Shown: in pieces, positions 1 through 11,720 of the stretch
How positions within the stretch are numbered: position 1 is the stretch's first letter
Layout: each line of letters starts with the position of its first letter
Source: Rehmannia glutinosa
Taxonomy: Eukaryota > Streptophyta > Magnoliopsida > Lamiales > Orobanchaceae
NCBI GenBank assembly: GCA_016081115.2
Contig: JABTTQ020002534.1
Coordinates: 186,001-250,000, forward strand
Length of the DNA stretch: 64,000 nucleotides
Reading direction: 5' to 3'
Position numbers and translations under genes: made by a program
Notes under the pieces: model-generated
What the model saw: only the letters and a program-made list of their open reading frames with translations
What the model was told of the DNA's origin: nothing
Database searches by the model: none

Positions 1-279
1 ATTTATGATAGGCTTGACAATTGGGCCAAAAATTTGGGATGAAAATAATATATCTAGGTGATTTATTTATATTTTGTTGGGCTTGAAATAAATCCATTTT
101 TGAATTGAAAATAATAGGAAGCCCCGTAATTAAATTTATAATTTTTCTACCCGAATTATATAATTTAAATAATACTCTTAATTAGCTATAAACCCCAATA
201 ATTACTAATCTAATTCCTTAAAAATTTCGAAAAATTTACCCTAAATTTTGAGATTCAAATTCTAATACCGGGTATTACA
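1..279 (-). mobile_element. Terminal fragment of a chromovirus-like LTR, cut by the window edge
   Basis: The segment ends on the + strand in GGGTATTACA, the same terminus as the LTRs of element C (26226 and 35480). The preceding AT-rich stretch resembles the last ~280 bp of the C LTR (GGGCTT motifs, repeated AATAATAAA). This would be the first part of U3 of a - strand element whose body lies left of the window. The similarity is diverged, so this is a related family rather than the same one. Confidence 0.5.
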
Positions 280-283
280 TTAC

Positions 284-551
284 TAAAAGATACAAGTATT
301 ATAAATTTAATGAATTTGATTTTTTTTACATTTAAGTAGTGTATAAGATTTGTAATAAAATAAATTAATTTTCATAATGTTTAATTATAAAACTAAAAAA
401 TTAAATTGACAAAAGGAATATTCCTCCTGAAATTTAAATATAATACATTATAAAATAATATGATAATAAATTTACTTTATTACAAATCTTATACAATACT
501 TAAATGTGAAAATGATCAAATTCATTAAATTTGAAATACTTTTATCTTTTA
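284..551. mobile_element. MITE-like element with ~75-bp terminal inverted repeats
   Basis: The left arm (284-~370, beginning TAAAAGATACAAGTATT) and the right arm (~475-551, ending ATACTTTTATCTTTTA) are imperfect reverse complements over about 75 bp, separated by ~105 bp of AT-rich DNA. There is no coding capacity. A clear target duplication is not visible, so superfamily is unassigned. The transcript would fold into a long hairpin. Confidence 0.6.
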
Positions 552-869
552 ATATTTTTACTTACAAAAGAAAGTTAAATGCATCATATTATGTTCAAAT
601 TGACTTTGGTGAATATTTATAATTCTATTCACCTAGAAAATGAAAAGAATAATTTATGTTTTTAATTATAATGCAAAATTAACTCAATAAAAGGAAAATA
701 ACTATGATTTTACAAGAAAGTTTAAAATGAAGAATTTAGTGTAATTTTGTTGATAATATACTTAACCAAAGTAATTATTTATTTTTTGTGGATAAAGAAT
801 TAGAAAAAAATAAAATAACATACATGTATAAATATATAATGTTTTTAAAATTTTTTAAAATTTTATGTG
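552..869. other. AT-rich spacer, nothing recognised
   Basis: Very AT-rich with short homopolymer runs. I see no ORF, repeat end or RNA gene. Confidence 0.6.
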
Positions 870-1130
870 GCAAAGTGAAATAATGCAAAGTTTAGGGGGG
901 TAAAGTACAAGTCAAATATAGTTCAGGTGGCAAAATACAACAACTTTGAGACAATGACGATTTTGCCCTTATGTGACGGAATATTTTAGGAATATTCCGC
1001 CGACGGTGGCCAATATATGGCACCGAGCAAAAAATCCAGGAGTTCAGGGGGTAAAATGGAACTCGAAAAAGTTTAGGTGGTAAACTCCAAAAACGCCTAT
1101 AGTTTGGAGGGCAAAATATAATTATCTCAT
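870..1130. repeat. Dispersed repeat with recurring AGTTTAGG-GG-AAA phrase
   Basis: The phrase AGTTTAGGGGGGTAAAG, or a variant, recurs about four times (near 890, 918, 1038 and 1070) along with a fifth weak version near 1100. Such runs are typical of dispersed plant non-coding repeats. No terminal structure or target duplication was found. Confidence 0.4.
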
Positions 1131-1870
1131 TAACTAATGATGAGATGGATACTAGTACTTTATATAAGATATTTAGAAGCGCGACCTTATCTGGAATGAT
1201 GAAGGTCCGTGTAGATATGGGAAATTGAGATCACTATCAAGGTTTTAGTAGGAACGACTCCTATACGATTTTGGAAATGAGTGGTGAGGTCTTGGCTATT
1301 ATATATTGGTGGATAGAAATTTTGGGTTGACCTTATATTTTTTACCATGAAATCTACAATCGATTGTTCAAGGAAAGATACGACGATATTAATAAGTGTC
1401 GACTGTTTAGTTAAATCGAGAATATTGTGAGTACCACTCTCTTAAGGGAATGAAGTATTGACTAGTTGTGACAAGGAACGATATATTTGGGTTTGCATTA
1501 TAAGATGTATATTTCGAGCTAATAATTATGGGAATAGTACATTAGAGCGACATTAAGCGATAATCGAGTAATGATGCAAATCTTACGGATCATATGAATA
1601 GGGTTCTATGAATAGTATCTATTATGCAATAATGCGAAATTTTTTTGAATAACACTAAGGTCATTGGAGATACTCTTGCAGAAAATTTTTAGAAGTTGAC
1701 TGATGTGAAAATGGGTCGGGAATGAACACCCCTAGACTGCGTAAGTTTGATGCTAAGGTTATGATAGATCCTACATGAATAAGTACATTAAGTATGAATC
1801 TCGTCTTGAATTTGAAAGGGATTATTTTAGAAGAGAATTTGGGGACCAAATTCCTATAAGGAGGGGAGGA
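1131..1870 (+). mobile_element. 3' internal tail of element D, ending in a polypurine tract
   Basis: The last 16 bases (AAGGAGGGGAGGA just before 1871) are a classic polypurine tract abutting an LTR that starts TGTGAGGCCCCGG. The segment is therefore the 3' untranslated or degraded pol end of a + strand Ty3/gypsy element. No protein domain is recognisable in any frame. The left limit is uncertain. Confidence 0.5.
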
Positions 1871-4800
1871 TGTGAGGCCCCGGATTTTTCAATCATAACG
1901 ACACAATCACGGACATTTTTTCCCCCGATAATTTGTTCTTATACTTATTATTTATTTTACAGTTCGTATTATGTTAATGGATTTAACATCGGTTATCTAT
2001 TTCACCTTAATTTTGTAAGAAATGTACTATTAAAAGTCCATTTTGATTTAAGCAAACTTACTTTTAAATTTTTAGATTTTGAATTAAAAATACAACTTGA
2101 AAATCTTCTATGCGATAAACTCAATATCTTTATTCAAAATCTATTATCTTGGTTTAATTTTAAAATTCTTTCAGCATAAAATATTTATTTTTATTTTGTA
2201 AATTTCAAATTTAAATATTTATCTATATTTAAAAGATTAAAGTTGCTTGATTGATCTTTATTCTTTTCAATTCTATGTTTAATGATCACTTGATTGATCA
2301 TTATTGATACTTGTGTATTTATTAGACACCTTAGAATTTTAAGACACCTATTTCATTAAGTGACTTATATCCTATAGAAATAAGTATTTGATTTAGAATA
2401 CGTGATTATGAGACTTATAAGTGATTATGAGAATCACTATTAATTTTGGTGATTGATATTTTACACCTATTATCATCAATTTTGGGACCACAAAAAAAAT
2501 ATGGATACCACATACAAGCCTTGATATGGACGGCCACATCACTAATTGGGTATAGAAATACCTCTCAATTCTTATATACATACACAATTATATACAATTA
2601 TACCCAAAAATCCTACACACATTTTTTTATCAATATCTTCCCCACAATTTCCCACATTATTCCCACTAACCAAACATTCTTCTCTTTTTCTCCAACGCCC
2701 CATTTTCGCCCATACTTTGACTCATTCATTTGTTCCCCATGCAACCCACAATTTTGCAAGCCTTAATACAAAACAAAAATCATCCTCCTTCCCACAATAC
2801 AATAGGCCATAAGCCTTAGGGGGGCACCAAATTTTTGTCCATTTTCTCATTCATCAACTTTCAATTTTCCCAACATCCTCCCACTTCTCTCTTGTAAGCC
2901 TTCTTCTTTCTTCTTCATATTCTTCTTCTCAATGCTTAAAACATTCCTTACTTAGCCACAACTCACAAAAACATCCTCCTACACTTGAAAAATTTGAACT
3001 TTCCCCTTGTAAAGGTAAGAAATTCTACTTCTTGTTCAACACTTCCTCAAATTTAAGCCTTTCTTTTCATCTTCTAATTTTTGTTATTTTCAACTTTGAG
3101 GTACACTTAGAGACTCCACTTGAAGGTCACTAAAAAGGTTGGAGTTTAACTTGAAAAGGACTTTCAAGGTTAAGTGTGGAGACAAGACAACAAGGTAAGA
3201 ATTGAGGTTGTTAGCACCTTATTCTCTTCCCCCTCATTTTCGAATTTTTGACTTCAATATTTTCATTTTTGAGGTTCTAGGGGCTCACCTTGGGAGCCTT
3301 GGCTAAAGGTGATCAAGTTATATTTTTTAGAGACCTCCAATTTGACTACAATTTCAACTACACAAGGTAAGTGTAGTACCTTTGGCCATTTCTTCCTTTT
3401 TCTTCCTTTTTATTTTAATTCCTCATTTTTCTAACATCAAATTTTTGTATTACTTGACTTAGGGGCTGACCTAAGTGAACTTTAGCATCCTCAAGTTGTG
3501 ATTATCTCTTTTGTTTTACCAAATCAACCAACCAAACAAGGTGGGTGGAAAATATTTGTGATTCTCTAGAGTTTTTATGAAAATGCATGTAGTATCTTGA
3601 AAGTCTTGAGATATATATAGTAATTATGTAATGCATGTATATTCTAAGTTGTGAACTCCAAAATATTTCAAGTGATGCTTAAAATTCCAATTATTGCAGA
3701 TTAGGTGCATGCATGTGCAATTTAATAATTTATGTGACGGATTCTTGTTTGATATGTAAATGCATGTTCATGTACTAAAAAATTCATGTTTTAATTACCT
3801 TATATTCTGTAAAAATTCGTGCATAATTGGATAAATTATAATTTTGGACCTTAAATGCAAAAATGGCAAAATTGGTGGACTTAATTGCAAGAAATAAAAT
3901 TTAATGGACCCCTCTATAATTACTCGATTTTGGGACTTTACTTATGTTTAAAAATGGTATTTTAACATAATATTAAAGTTTTAAAGGTTTTGAGATAACA
4001 AAAATCAACCCTTGAAAGCCCAATGACTAGATTGTAAATTTTTTGAAAGTTTAAGGGCTAAAATGCATTTTTCGAAACTGTACCAACACCATTTTTAAAT
4101 TTTCAAAAATTTTAACTTTTAAGGACTGAAAAACACATATTTTGAATGTATTCCAGAAACCAAAATATTTTGAGTTAAGAAAAGCAAATTTGTAAAATTG
4201 GAGGACTAAAATATAAAATACTAAACTCAAGGACCAAAATGAAATTTCTAGAACTTATACAGTCCATGTACCTGAAAAATACCATTAACTATAATTTGAT
4301 AATATTTTTAAACCCATGGTTCAAATGTCATAACAATTGGACTCCAAATAAGCCTTAAGGGCAAAGACTTAAAAATTGGACTAGAGTAGAATTTTTAAAA
4401 GTTAAGGGACCTCAACTAATACTTTAAAAATTGCTTTTTTCACAATAACCCACTGACCTAAGTGATATTTTAAAATTATAATCACATTAAAAGCTCTTCC
4501 GGTTTGTGAGATCCGAATATTTTAAACTCAAGGCCCAAAATGACAATTTTGACAAATTGAGGGCCAAAATGGAAATTTACCAAAACCTCCACCCCAAACT
4601 TTTGAAAAACCTGAATCTTTGAACAATTTTTAGAATTCAGAAACTGACCTTATAAGTTTTCGAGGTCGAGACAAAAACTTATTCAATTTTAAACCCGATA
4701 AAGACTAGTTTTTTCAAAACGGGTCTAATTGTAAAATTTTCTTTTAACACGGACCTCAAATTAATTATTTTTCCTTATTATAGCCCTGGTACTACTAACT

Positions 4801-5572
4801 TATATATATATATATATATTTATAAATTTAGTTTTCTTAAAATTATTCGTGACTTAACGGATCCCCTTGACCGGATAATACGCATTTCGCGGGGCGACTT
4901 CCTCGCCTTATGACTTTGAACATACAACGGGGCATTTATCCCACCTAAATTACCAAACCACTGAAGATTAGTTATCCTCCCAATAACTAACTTCATTCAC
5001 TAATTACTCTACCAATGCTGATAAACGCCATGTGCAAATTTTCGCATACTTGTACTTGTACCGCTTTCTTGAAATTTTATACTCAACTGCCTTGTTGACA
5101 TGTTAGATTCGTGTATATCCTCTTGCTTGAGTCAACCTTTTTTGTCAAGCTCACAGTCGGAGTGGACCAGTGGGGGATGGAACCGGGCAGCTCGACTGTT
5201 ATTCCACTCTCCGGCCCCATCGTCCTAATCCCACCCTTTGCGGACGGAGTGTCTAACGGGAGAAGTGGGTCATAGTACTTGAGGTATAATCGCGATTATG
5301 ACAAGCCGGGCCTTGCAAGCCCTTGTAAATACTTGTTGGATTGTCGTGCCTATGGCGTGATGGAGAGGCCTTGTGCCAATGCTTGGGGAGTCATAAGGTA
5401 GAACGAAGGAATCGCTATCTGATCCACACGATTCTGGAGTTACTCGGACTGGTAATAGGTTGATAATAAAAACTCATAAATTTCTGTCTAATCCACACGA
5501 TTCTACCTGTTCACGTCCTAATTACAATGCGAACGGTAACAGGTTGATAATAAAAACTCATGAATTTCTTAA
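1871..5572 (+). mobile_element. Element D: chromovirus-type 3' LTR, first part
   Basis: The LTR starts TGTGAGGCCCCGGATTTTT directly after a polypurine tract, so it is a 3' LTR on the + strand. It is homologous over most of its length to the reverse complement of the solo LTR at 21005-25044. Shared landmarks include the block near 5160-5240 with GAACCGGGCAGCTCGAC and the CGCGATTATGACAAGCC block near 5290. It is interrupted near 5570 by element A and resumes at 37630. A plausible TATA region is TTATATACATACAC near 2573. LTRs of ~4 kb fit the Tekay/Del type of chromovirus. Confidence 0.8.
5451..5569 (+). repeat. 84-bp-spaced direct repeat at the D/A junction
   Basis: A 35-bp unit (GGTAATAGGTTGATAATAAA and onward) occurs at 5451-5485 and again, with two or three differences, at 5535-5569. 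It sits where the D LTR gives way to the truncated end of element A. The intervening bases contain a second TCCACACGATTCT. Local duplication during repair of the junction is one explanation. Confidence 0.7.
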
Positions 5573-5693
5573 TTACAACATGGGAGGACCTTCATAACAA
5601 CACTTAAAAGAAGAAATCCACTAACTAAAACATTGAAATTTCGAAATTTGAAAGCAAAATTGAAAAGAGGAAAAGAAATTGCAAGAACACATA

Positions 5694-6335
5694 CCTTGGT
5701 TGCATTGTGAGGGGAGGAAGTGGAGAACCTTGTGGGGGAAAGATGGGTAGTATGGTGTGAGTGAAGAATTTGAGAGAAGAAAAAAAAAGAATTTGGGATG
5801 TGAGGGGGGGTTTGAGAGAAGGGGGAGAAAGGGGAAGAGGAAGAGGGTTTTTGAGAAAAAAATTGTGGAAAAATCGTGGGGGGGCTGTTTTGCAGACGGC
5901 CAAACACGGCCGTGTTCGGTACATCTGCAGGCCCAATTTTTATTTTTTTTAATTAAAAACACGGGCGTGTTGGAAAAACACGCACAGGCCGTGTTCTACA
6001 CGCATTCTTCATCCCAATTATCAGTTTTTCATTTTTTTTTGTTTTTTTGAATTTTCAACACGGGCGTGTTTCGTACGAAATAGGACCTGGATTGACAAAC
6101 ACAGATAGGATGTGTTCGTCAATTTAATGACGACCACGACCGTGTTGGACAAACACGGCTTTGCCATGTTTTATATGATTTTGTTTTTAAAAAAAACACG
6201 GGCGTGTTGATAAACACGCCCCGACCGTGTTTCGTACGAATTTTGCAAACATGTCCTTGGATAGTTGAACACGACCAAGGTGTGTTCGCAAAATAGATGA
6301 CGAACACGGCCGAACCGTGTTTTTTTTTTCAAAGT
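5694..6335 (-). promoter_or_regulatory. Element A pre-ORF3 leader with palindrome array and splice-donor-like site
   Basis: Downstream of integrase on the - strand comes an array of imperfect palindromes of the type AACACGGCCGTGTT (about nine between 6335 and 5900). A pyrimidine-rich stretch follows, then AACCAAG|GTATGT, a good plant 5' splice site at 5695/5694. Element B has the same layout (GC palindromes, donor at 51158, acceptor at 51572, then ORF3). In A everything after the donor is lost except ~125 bases of presumed intron. Confidence 0.5.
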
Positions 6336-6402
6336 GAAAACAAAACATCCCTAAGCAACCAAAAATATGAAAATTTAGGCGAAAGAAAATACAAACAAAA
6401 TG

Positions 6403-6430
6403 CTGGGTTGCCTCCCGAATAGCGCTTCGT
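6403..6430 (-). other. Post-integrase GGAGGCAACCCA motif of element A
   Basis: On the - strand the sequence reads AGCGCTATTCGGGAGGCAAC followed by CCAGC. The matching motif in element B lies at 50843-50866. It marks the end of the pol region in both Athila-like elements. Confidence 0.6.
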
Positions 6431-6459
6431 TAATATCGTATAGCTGGACCGTTTTACCT

Positions 6460-7909
6460 CTACTCATGTGGTGTATTTTGGGGGACGCCAAGGTGGAAGG
6501 AATCTCGATAACTATCATCGATGGTGCCCCCAAAATAGAGCTTCAGACGTTGTCCATTCACCTTGAATGTGCCCATTTCCTTGTGCGTGATTTCAACGGT
6601 CCGTAGGGGAACACTTGAGTGACGAGTTAATGGGCGGACCACCGAGATTTTAACTTACCTAGGAATAGTGAGTCGGGAATTGAAGAGTAACACTTGATCA
6701 CCAGGTTGGAATTCCTTGTTTACTTAATGTGTTTGTCATGGCATTTCTTTGTTCGTTCCTTGTAGATTTTGAATTTCGTATGCGAATTCCGCCATTCTTC
6801 GAGTTCGTTGTCGCAATAAACGGTTATTTCTCGCACTTGACAAATCATAGTTAAGCACTATAATAGCCCAAAATGCTTTATGTTCAAGCTCAACCAGCAA
6901 ATGACATGCCTTACCATAAACGAGTCGGTATGGGGTAGTCCCTATTGGCATTTTGAAAGCCATTCTATAAGCCCAAAGAGCATCATCGAGCTTGAGGGAC
7001 CAATCCTTACGAGAGTGTCCAACCGTTTTTTCCTATATCCGTTTTAATTCTCGGTTGGATACTTCGACTTGACCACTGGTTTGGGGGTGATAGGCGGTGG
7101 CGACTCGGTGTGTGACACCATATGTTTTAGCACTTTGTCGAATTGACTATTGCAAAAGTGAGTGCCCCTATCACTAATGATGGCTCGTGGTGTATCGAAT
7201 CTGGTGATTTTTTTTTAGAAAATGTATCACCACTCGAGCATCATTTTTAGGCAAGGCTTGAGCCTCTACCCATTTAGACACATAGTCAATGGCTACTAAA
7301 ATGTATTTATTGCCAAATGATGTAGGAAAAGGTCCCATATAATAAATACCCCAAAACATCAAAAATTTTGCAAACAAGAATACCGTTTTGGGGCATTTCA
7401 TTTTTTCGAGAAATATTCCCTGTTCGTTGGCAATTATCACATGTTTCAACATACCATTTTGCGTCTTTGAAAAGTGTGGGCCAATAAAAACCCGACTCAA
7501 GGACCTTGCGTGCCGTGGTATTTGCTTGGTAGTGTCCACCGGTAGGCCCCTTGTGACAGTGATTCAAAATGGAGATTGTTTCAGGAAGTGCTACACATCT
7601 TCTTATGATTTGATCTGCACATACTCGGAAGAGGTGGGGATCATCCCAAATATAGTATTTGAGGTCCGAAAAGAATTTCTTCTTTTGTTTATGGGTCATC
7701 ACTTTTGGTAGAACTTGTCCTGCTAGATAATTACCAAAATCTGCAAACCAAGGAATATCAACTGAAATTGAGTTAAGGGCAAAGAGTTGCTCATCCAGGA
7801 AAGAATCGTTGATATGTCCATTATGTTGCTTATTGGTGCCGGAATGCTCGAGCCAAGATAAGTGATCGGCGGTAAGATTTTTGGCACCCCGTTTATCTTT
7901 GATCTCCAC
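6460..7909 (-). pseudogene. Element A integrase (zinc-binding, catalytic core, C-terminal), broken
   Basis: The integrase would insert the element's cDNA into the genome. The frame at 7909-7307 ends RNase H and carries the HHCC zinc region (HCHKGPTGGHYQ, then CDNCQR). The core begins around 7330 (GPFPTSFGNKYILVAIDYVS) with one catalytic Asp. A segment at 6963-6736 has the conserved PIGTTPYRLVYGKACHL block. The tail at 6642-6460 has GTFKVNGQRLKLYF, typical of Athila integrase ends. The region between 7174 and 6963 is frame-broken (on the - strand it still shows GVTHRVATAYHP-like sequence). At least three reading-frame breaks make it inactive. Confidence 0.8.
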
Positions 7910-7936
7910 ATCGAATTCTTGGAGTAAGAGAACCCA

Positions 7937-9395
7937 TCAAATTAATCGTGGCTTTGCATCATTCTTTTCAAGCAAGTAGCGTAAGGCAGAGTGATCCGTA
8001 TAGACAATGACTTTTGATAGGATCAAGTATGAGCGGAATTTGTCAAAGGAAAAAACTACTGCAAGTAACTCCTTTTCAGTAGTCGTATAATTGGATTGAG
8101 CAGGATTAAGAGTTTTACTTGCATAGTAAATTGGCCAGAAATGTTTATCTTTCTGCTGCCAGAGTACCGCACCTACCGCATAGTCACTGGCATCACACAT
8201 GAGTTCAAACGGTTGAGACCAATCCAGAGCTACCATGATGGGAGAAGTGGTGAGTTTTTCTTTCAAGGTATTGAATGCTTGAAGGCATTCATCATTGATA
8301 TCAAAAACTGCATCCGTCTCTAAGAGGCGAGTAAGCGGCCCGACGATTTTGGAAAAATCCTTGATGAAGCGCCTATAGAACCCGGCATGCCCTAAAAAGC
8401 TTCGGACTGCCTTCACCGAGGTGGGTGGTGTCAACCTTTGCCTTGTCCACTTCAATGCCCCTGCAAGAAATTTTATGTCCCAAAACAATCCCTTCTTGTA
8501 CCATGAAGTGGCATTTTTCCCAGTTAAGAACCAGGTTAGTTTTTTCGCAACGAACAATGACTTTTTTAAGATTGCAAGACAAAGATCAAAGGAGTCCCCA
8601 AAAACCAAGAAGTCATCCATGAAGACTTCCATGATTGCTTCTACAAGTTCATCGAAGATGGCGAGCATGCAACGTTGAAAGGTTGCCGGTGCATTGCACA
8701 ACCCAAAAGGCATGCATCGATAGGTGAAAGCACCGTAGGGACAAGTGAAAGTGGTTTTCTCTTGGTCCTTCGGTGCTATCAAGATCTGAAAATAACCTGA
8801 CATACCATCAAGGAAGCAATAATAAAGGTGACCAGATAATCGTTCAAGCATTTGATCAATAAAAGGTAAGGGAAATGGTCTTTGCGAGTAGCATCTTTAA
8901 GTCGTCGGTAATCGATGCAAACTCGCCAACCTGTTACTGTTCGCATTGGAATAAGTTCATTCTTCTCATACGGTACCACCGTCATCCCACATTTCTTCGG
9001 GACCACTTGGACTGGGCTTACCCAATTACTGTCAGAGATTGGGTAGATGAGCCCAGCATCAAGTAGTTTGATGACTTCTGTCTTGACTACCTCTTTCATG
9101 TTTGGATTTAAGCGACGTTGAGGTAGAACAACCGGCTTGAAATTTTCCTCCATGAAAATTGTATGAGTGCAAAAGGACGGATTGATCCCTTGAATGTCGG
9201 TGATTTTCCAAGTGATGTCTTTTTTGTGTTCCCATAATATTGCCAACAATCTATCCTTTTGATGTGAGGATAAATTTGAGGAATAATCACGGGGAGTTTG
9301 GAGTTATCGGCTAGAAATGCAAATTCAAGGTGTTCGGGTAGTTCTTTTAACTCCAACAGTGGTAGGTCCTCAATGGATGGTTTGTTATGCCCCAC
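7937..9395 (-). pseudogene. Element A reverse transcriptase and RNase H, broken
   Basis: This copies element RNA into DNA and degrades the RNA template. The N-terminal RT part (9249-8779) has RRLNPNMKEVVKTEV and the WRVCIDYRRLKDAT block. The main part (8851-7937) has TCPYGAFTYRCMPFGLCNAP, the catalytic FMDD box and, further on, RNase H blocks MCDASDYAVGAVLWQQ and VYTDHSALRYL. A small frame change lies where the two ORFs overlap (8851-8779). The preceding 9395-9108 frame links to protease. Catalytic residues are retained, so decay is by frame breaks rather than active-site loss. Confidence 0.85.
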
Positions 9396-9428
9396 TTGAA
9401 AGTTTTCAATTTTTTCGAACTCTTTCTG

Positions 9429-10726
9429 TCATTCTGTTGGTGTGTTTTCCTCCAATGCGAGTACAAATTCCCTAAGAAAGGGATTTTCTTCTGCTATACC
9501 TGCACCTTGAACAATACAAGTCTCCAAAAATTCGTTAGAAATCATGCTTGGTAAGGAATTGGTTATCTCCATATCAACAAGATCAATAGCAAAACAAGAG
9601 TCATCTTTATCTATCGTATTTTTCATTGATGTAGCGATTTTAAAAATGACTTGTTCATCTTCGACTCGTAAAATTAGTTTGCCATCATGCACGTCAATGA
9701 TTGCCTTAGCAGTAGCTAAAAATGGACGCCCTAGGATTAAGGGAACTTCGACGTTGGTATGCATGTCAAGAATTACAAAATCGACAGAAAATATAAACTT
9801 ATTGACTTTGACCAAAACATCCTCAACAATACCTCTAGGATATTTAATGGACCTGTCAGCTAATTGTAAGCTCATCCTAGTCGGTTTCGATTCCCCTAGA
9901 CCCATTTGTTTATATAAATCATAAACCATCAAATTAATGCTAGCCCCTAGATCTGCCAATGCCCGATCAACAGTCAAGTTACCAACATTGCAAGGGATAG
10001 TAAAACTCCTTGGATCTTTGATTTTCTGAGGTAACTTGTTTTGTAGAATTGTAGAGCACTCCTCGTTCAATTGTACCATGGACAACTCTTCAAGCTTCTT
10101 TTTATTTGAAAGGAGATCTTTTAAGAACTTGGCATATTTCGGCATCTGTGAAAGGGCTTCAACAAAAGGAATATTTATGTGCAACTGTTTAAACAAATCC
10201 AAAAACTTACCGAATTGATCATCATGTTTTTCCTTCTGCAATCTGCTTGGATACGAGATAGGTGGTTGGAATTCTGGTACCAATTTCTTTGTTTTCTTGA
10301 GCACATGTTCGCCTTTTTGTTGTATGGGGTGGGCTCATCTTCCAGCATTCGTACCTCGTCTAGCTTTGTTCCACTTCTTAAGGTGATTGCTTTTACCTGT
10401 TCTAGCGATTCGGTTCGTTATTGCTGGGTAAACTCCCTTGTGGCCTTTCGGAAATCATTTTGGCAATTTGGCCAATCTGATTTTTCAAGTTGCGAATGGA
10501 CGCTTCTTGGTTCTTTAATGATGTTTCGGTGGCCGTGAAATGGGTTTATGTTGTTTGGACGAACTTGGACAATAAGTCCTCCAAACTTGGTTTTCGCGGT
10601 TGAAACCGGAGGTGCGAAGAGTTGGGGAGTGCGTTCGGATTAGGCCGCTGTTGACCTTGATTGCCCCAACTAAAGTTTGGGTGCTAGTGCTAACCTGGAT
10701 TATAGGTATTACTGAAAGGGTTATGT
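9429..10726 (-). pseudogene. Element A gag C-terminus and aspartic protease
   Basis: From 10726 down to ~10310 the - strand carries the gag tail (NPFSNTYNPG, then NFSWGNQGQQRPNPN) with stops. The ORF 10304-9429 (291 codons) is the gag-protease linker and protease: PFVEALSQMPKYAKFLKDLL, then ALADLGASINLM as the active-site motif, LQLADRSIKYPRGIVEDVLV, and VPLILGRPFLATAKAIIDV as the flap/second loop. The protease processes the polyprotein. This is the longest intact stretch of element A. The CACTA insertion at 10727 separates it from the rest of gag. Confidence 0.85.
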
Positions 10727-10740
10727 TACTACAAGAAATT

Positions 10741-11720
10741 AGAGAAAATATGACGATAAAAATCGTCATATAAATGTCATTTTTCGTCACGAAAGTTATT
10801 AGGTGACGAAATTTGAGTGTCATAACGATCGCCATCAGAGCCCTCGTGGTAAAAGGTATACATGACACTTTTTTAGTTTGTCACTAAATATTTAACCTTT
10901 GATGACGCTATCGACCAATGTCATCATTTATATCATTTTTTGTGACGCCTAACTCGTCACTTCAATGATCAAATTTTTGTCATTCAAATTTTTATTTTGT
11001 CATCATAATGTAACATTTTAAATGACGAATGCATATTTTGTCATCCAAACATTAGATTTTGGTGACGAAAATGAATATATTGCCAAATTAATCAAATTTT
11101 AGTGACGCCTTCAGTGTCACAATAGCATTAACTAATTCGTCATATATTATATAATTTGTCATAAAAGAGATGTTTTATAGTTACACAATATCGGTCATCA
11201 CTTAATGAGTATTTATATAATGACAAAACACTGTGTCACAATAAGTAATATTCAATGACGCAACATTTATTGTCACCAAAAGATTTTGAAACGTGATGAC
11301 ATGTTTCGTCACGACAATTAACATTACATGACAAAATTGATTAGTGTCACTAATTGCGTAAGATTTTGTGATGAACCGGTTCGTCATAGAAGAAGTATAT
11401 GGTGACAAAATAATTCGTCACTAGATAGTATTATATGGTCATCATAAAAGAAGTATATGGTGACAAAATATTTCATCATAAATGATCCATTTTGGGTGAC
11501 AAATTTAAAATATATACGGGACGATACAAGTCGTCATAAAAGGACTATTTTTAGTGACCAATTTTATATTGTCACTAAATGGATATGTATGGTGACGTCT
11601 AAGTTCGTTGTGAAAAATATTAGTTTCAGTTACAAAATAGATCAGTGTCACCAATTGATTTTTATATGACAACATAAATATCCATTAATGATGCATTGGT
11701 GACTATATATCTAAATATAT
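10741..11720. repeat. Left subterminal repeat region of the CACTA element
   Basis: Dozens of short TGACGAA/TTCGTCA and GTGACAA/TTGTCAC units occur in both orientations about every 20-40 bp. In En/Spm elements such repeats are the binding sites for the TNPA/TNP1-type protein. No gene lies here. Confidence 0.75.

Noticed and set aside
1775..2179. 134-codon frame crossing the start of the D LTR
   Set aside because: It spans a polypurine tract and LTR boundary and has no domain; chance frame in AT-rich DNA.
5569..5962. Several overlapping frames on both strands near the A leader
   Set aside because: Low-complexity purine/pyrimidine sequence; no domain; explained by a leader and splice donor of element A.
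5880..6335. Possible CRISPR-like array
   Set aside because: Units are palindromic, uneven in length and spacing, spacers are not unique blocks, and this is plant DNA inside a retrotransposon.
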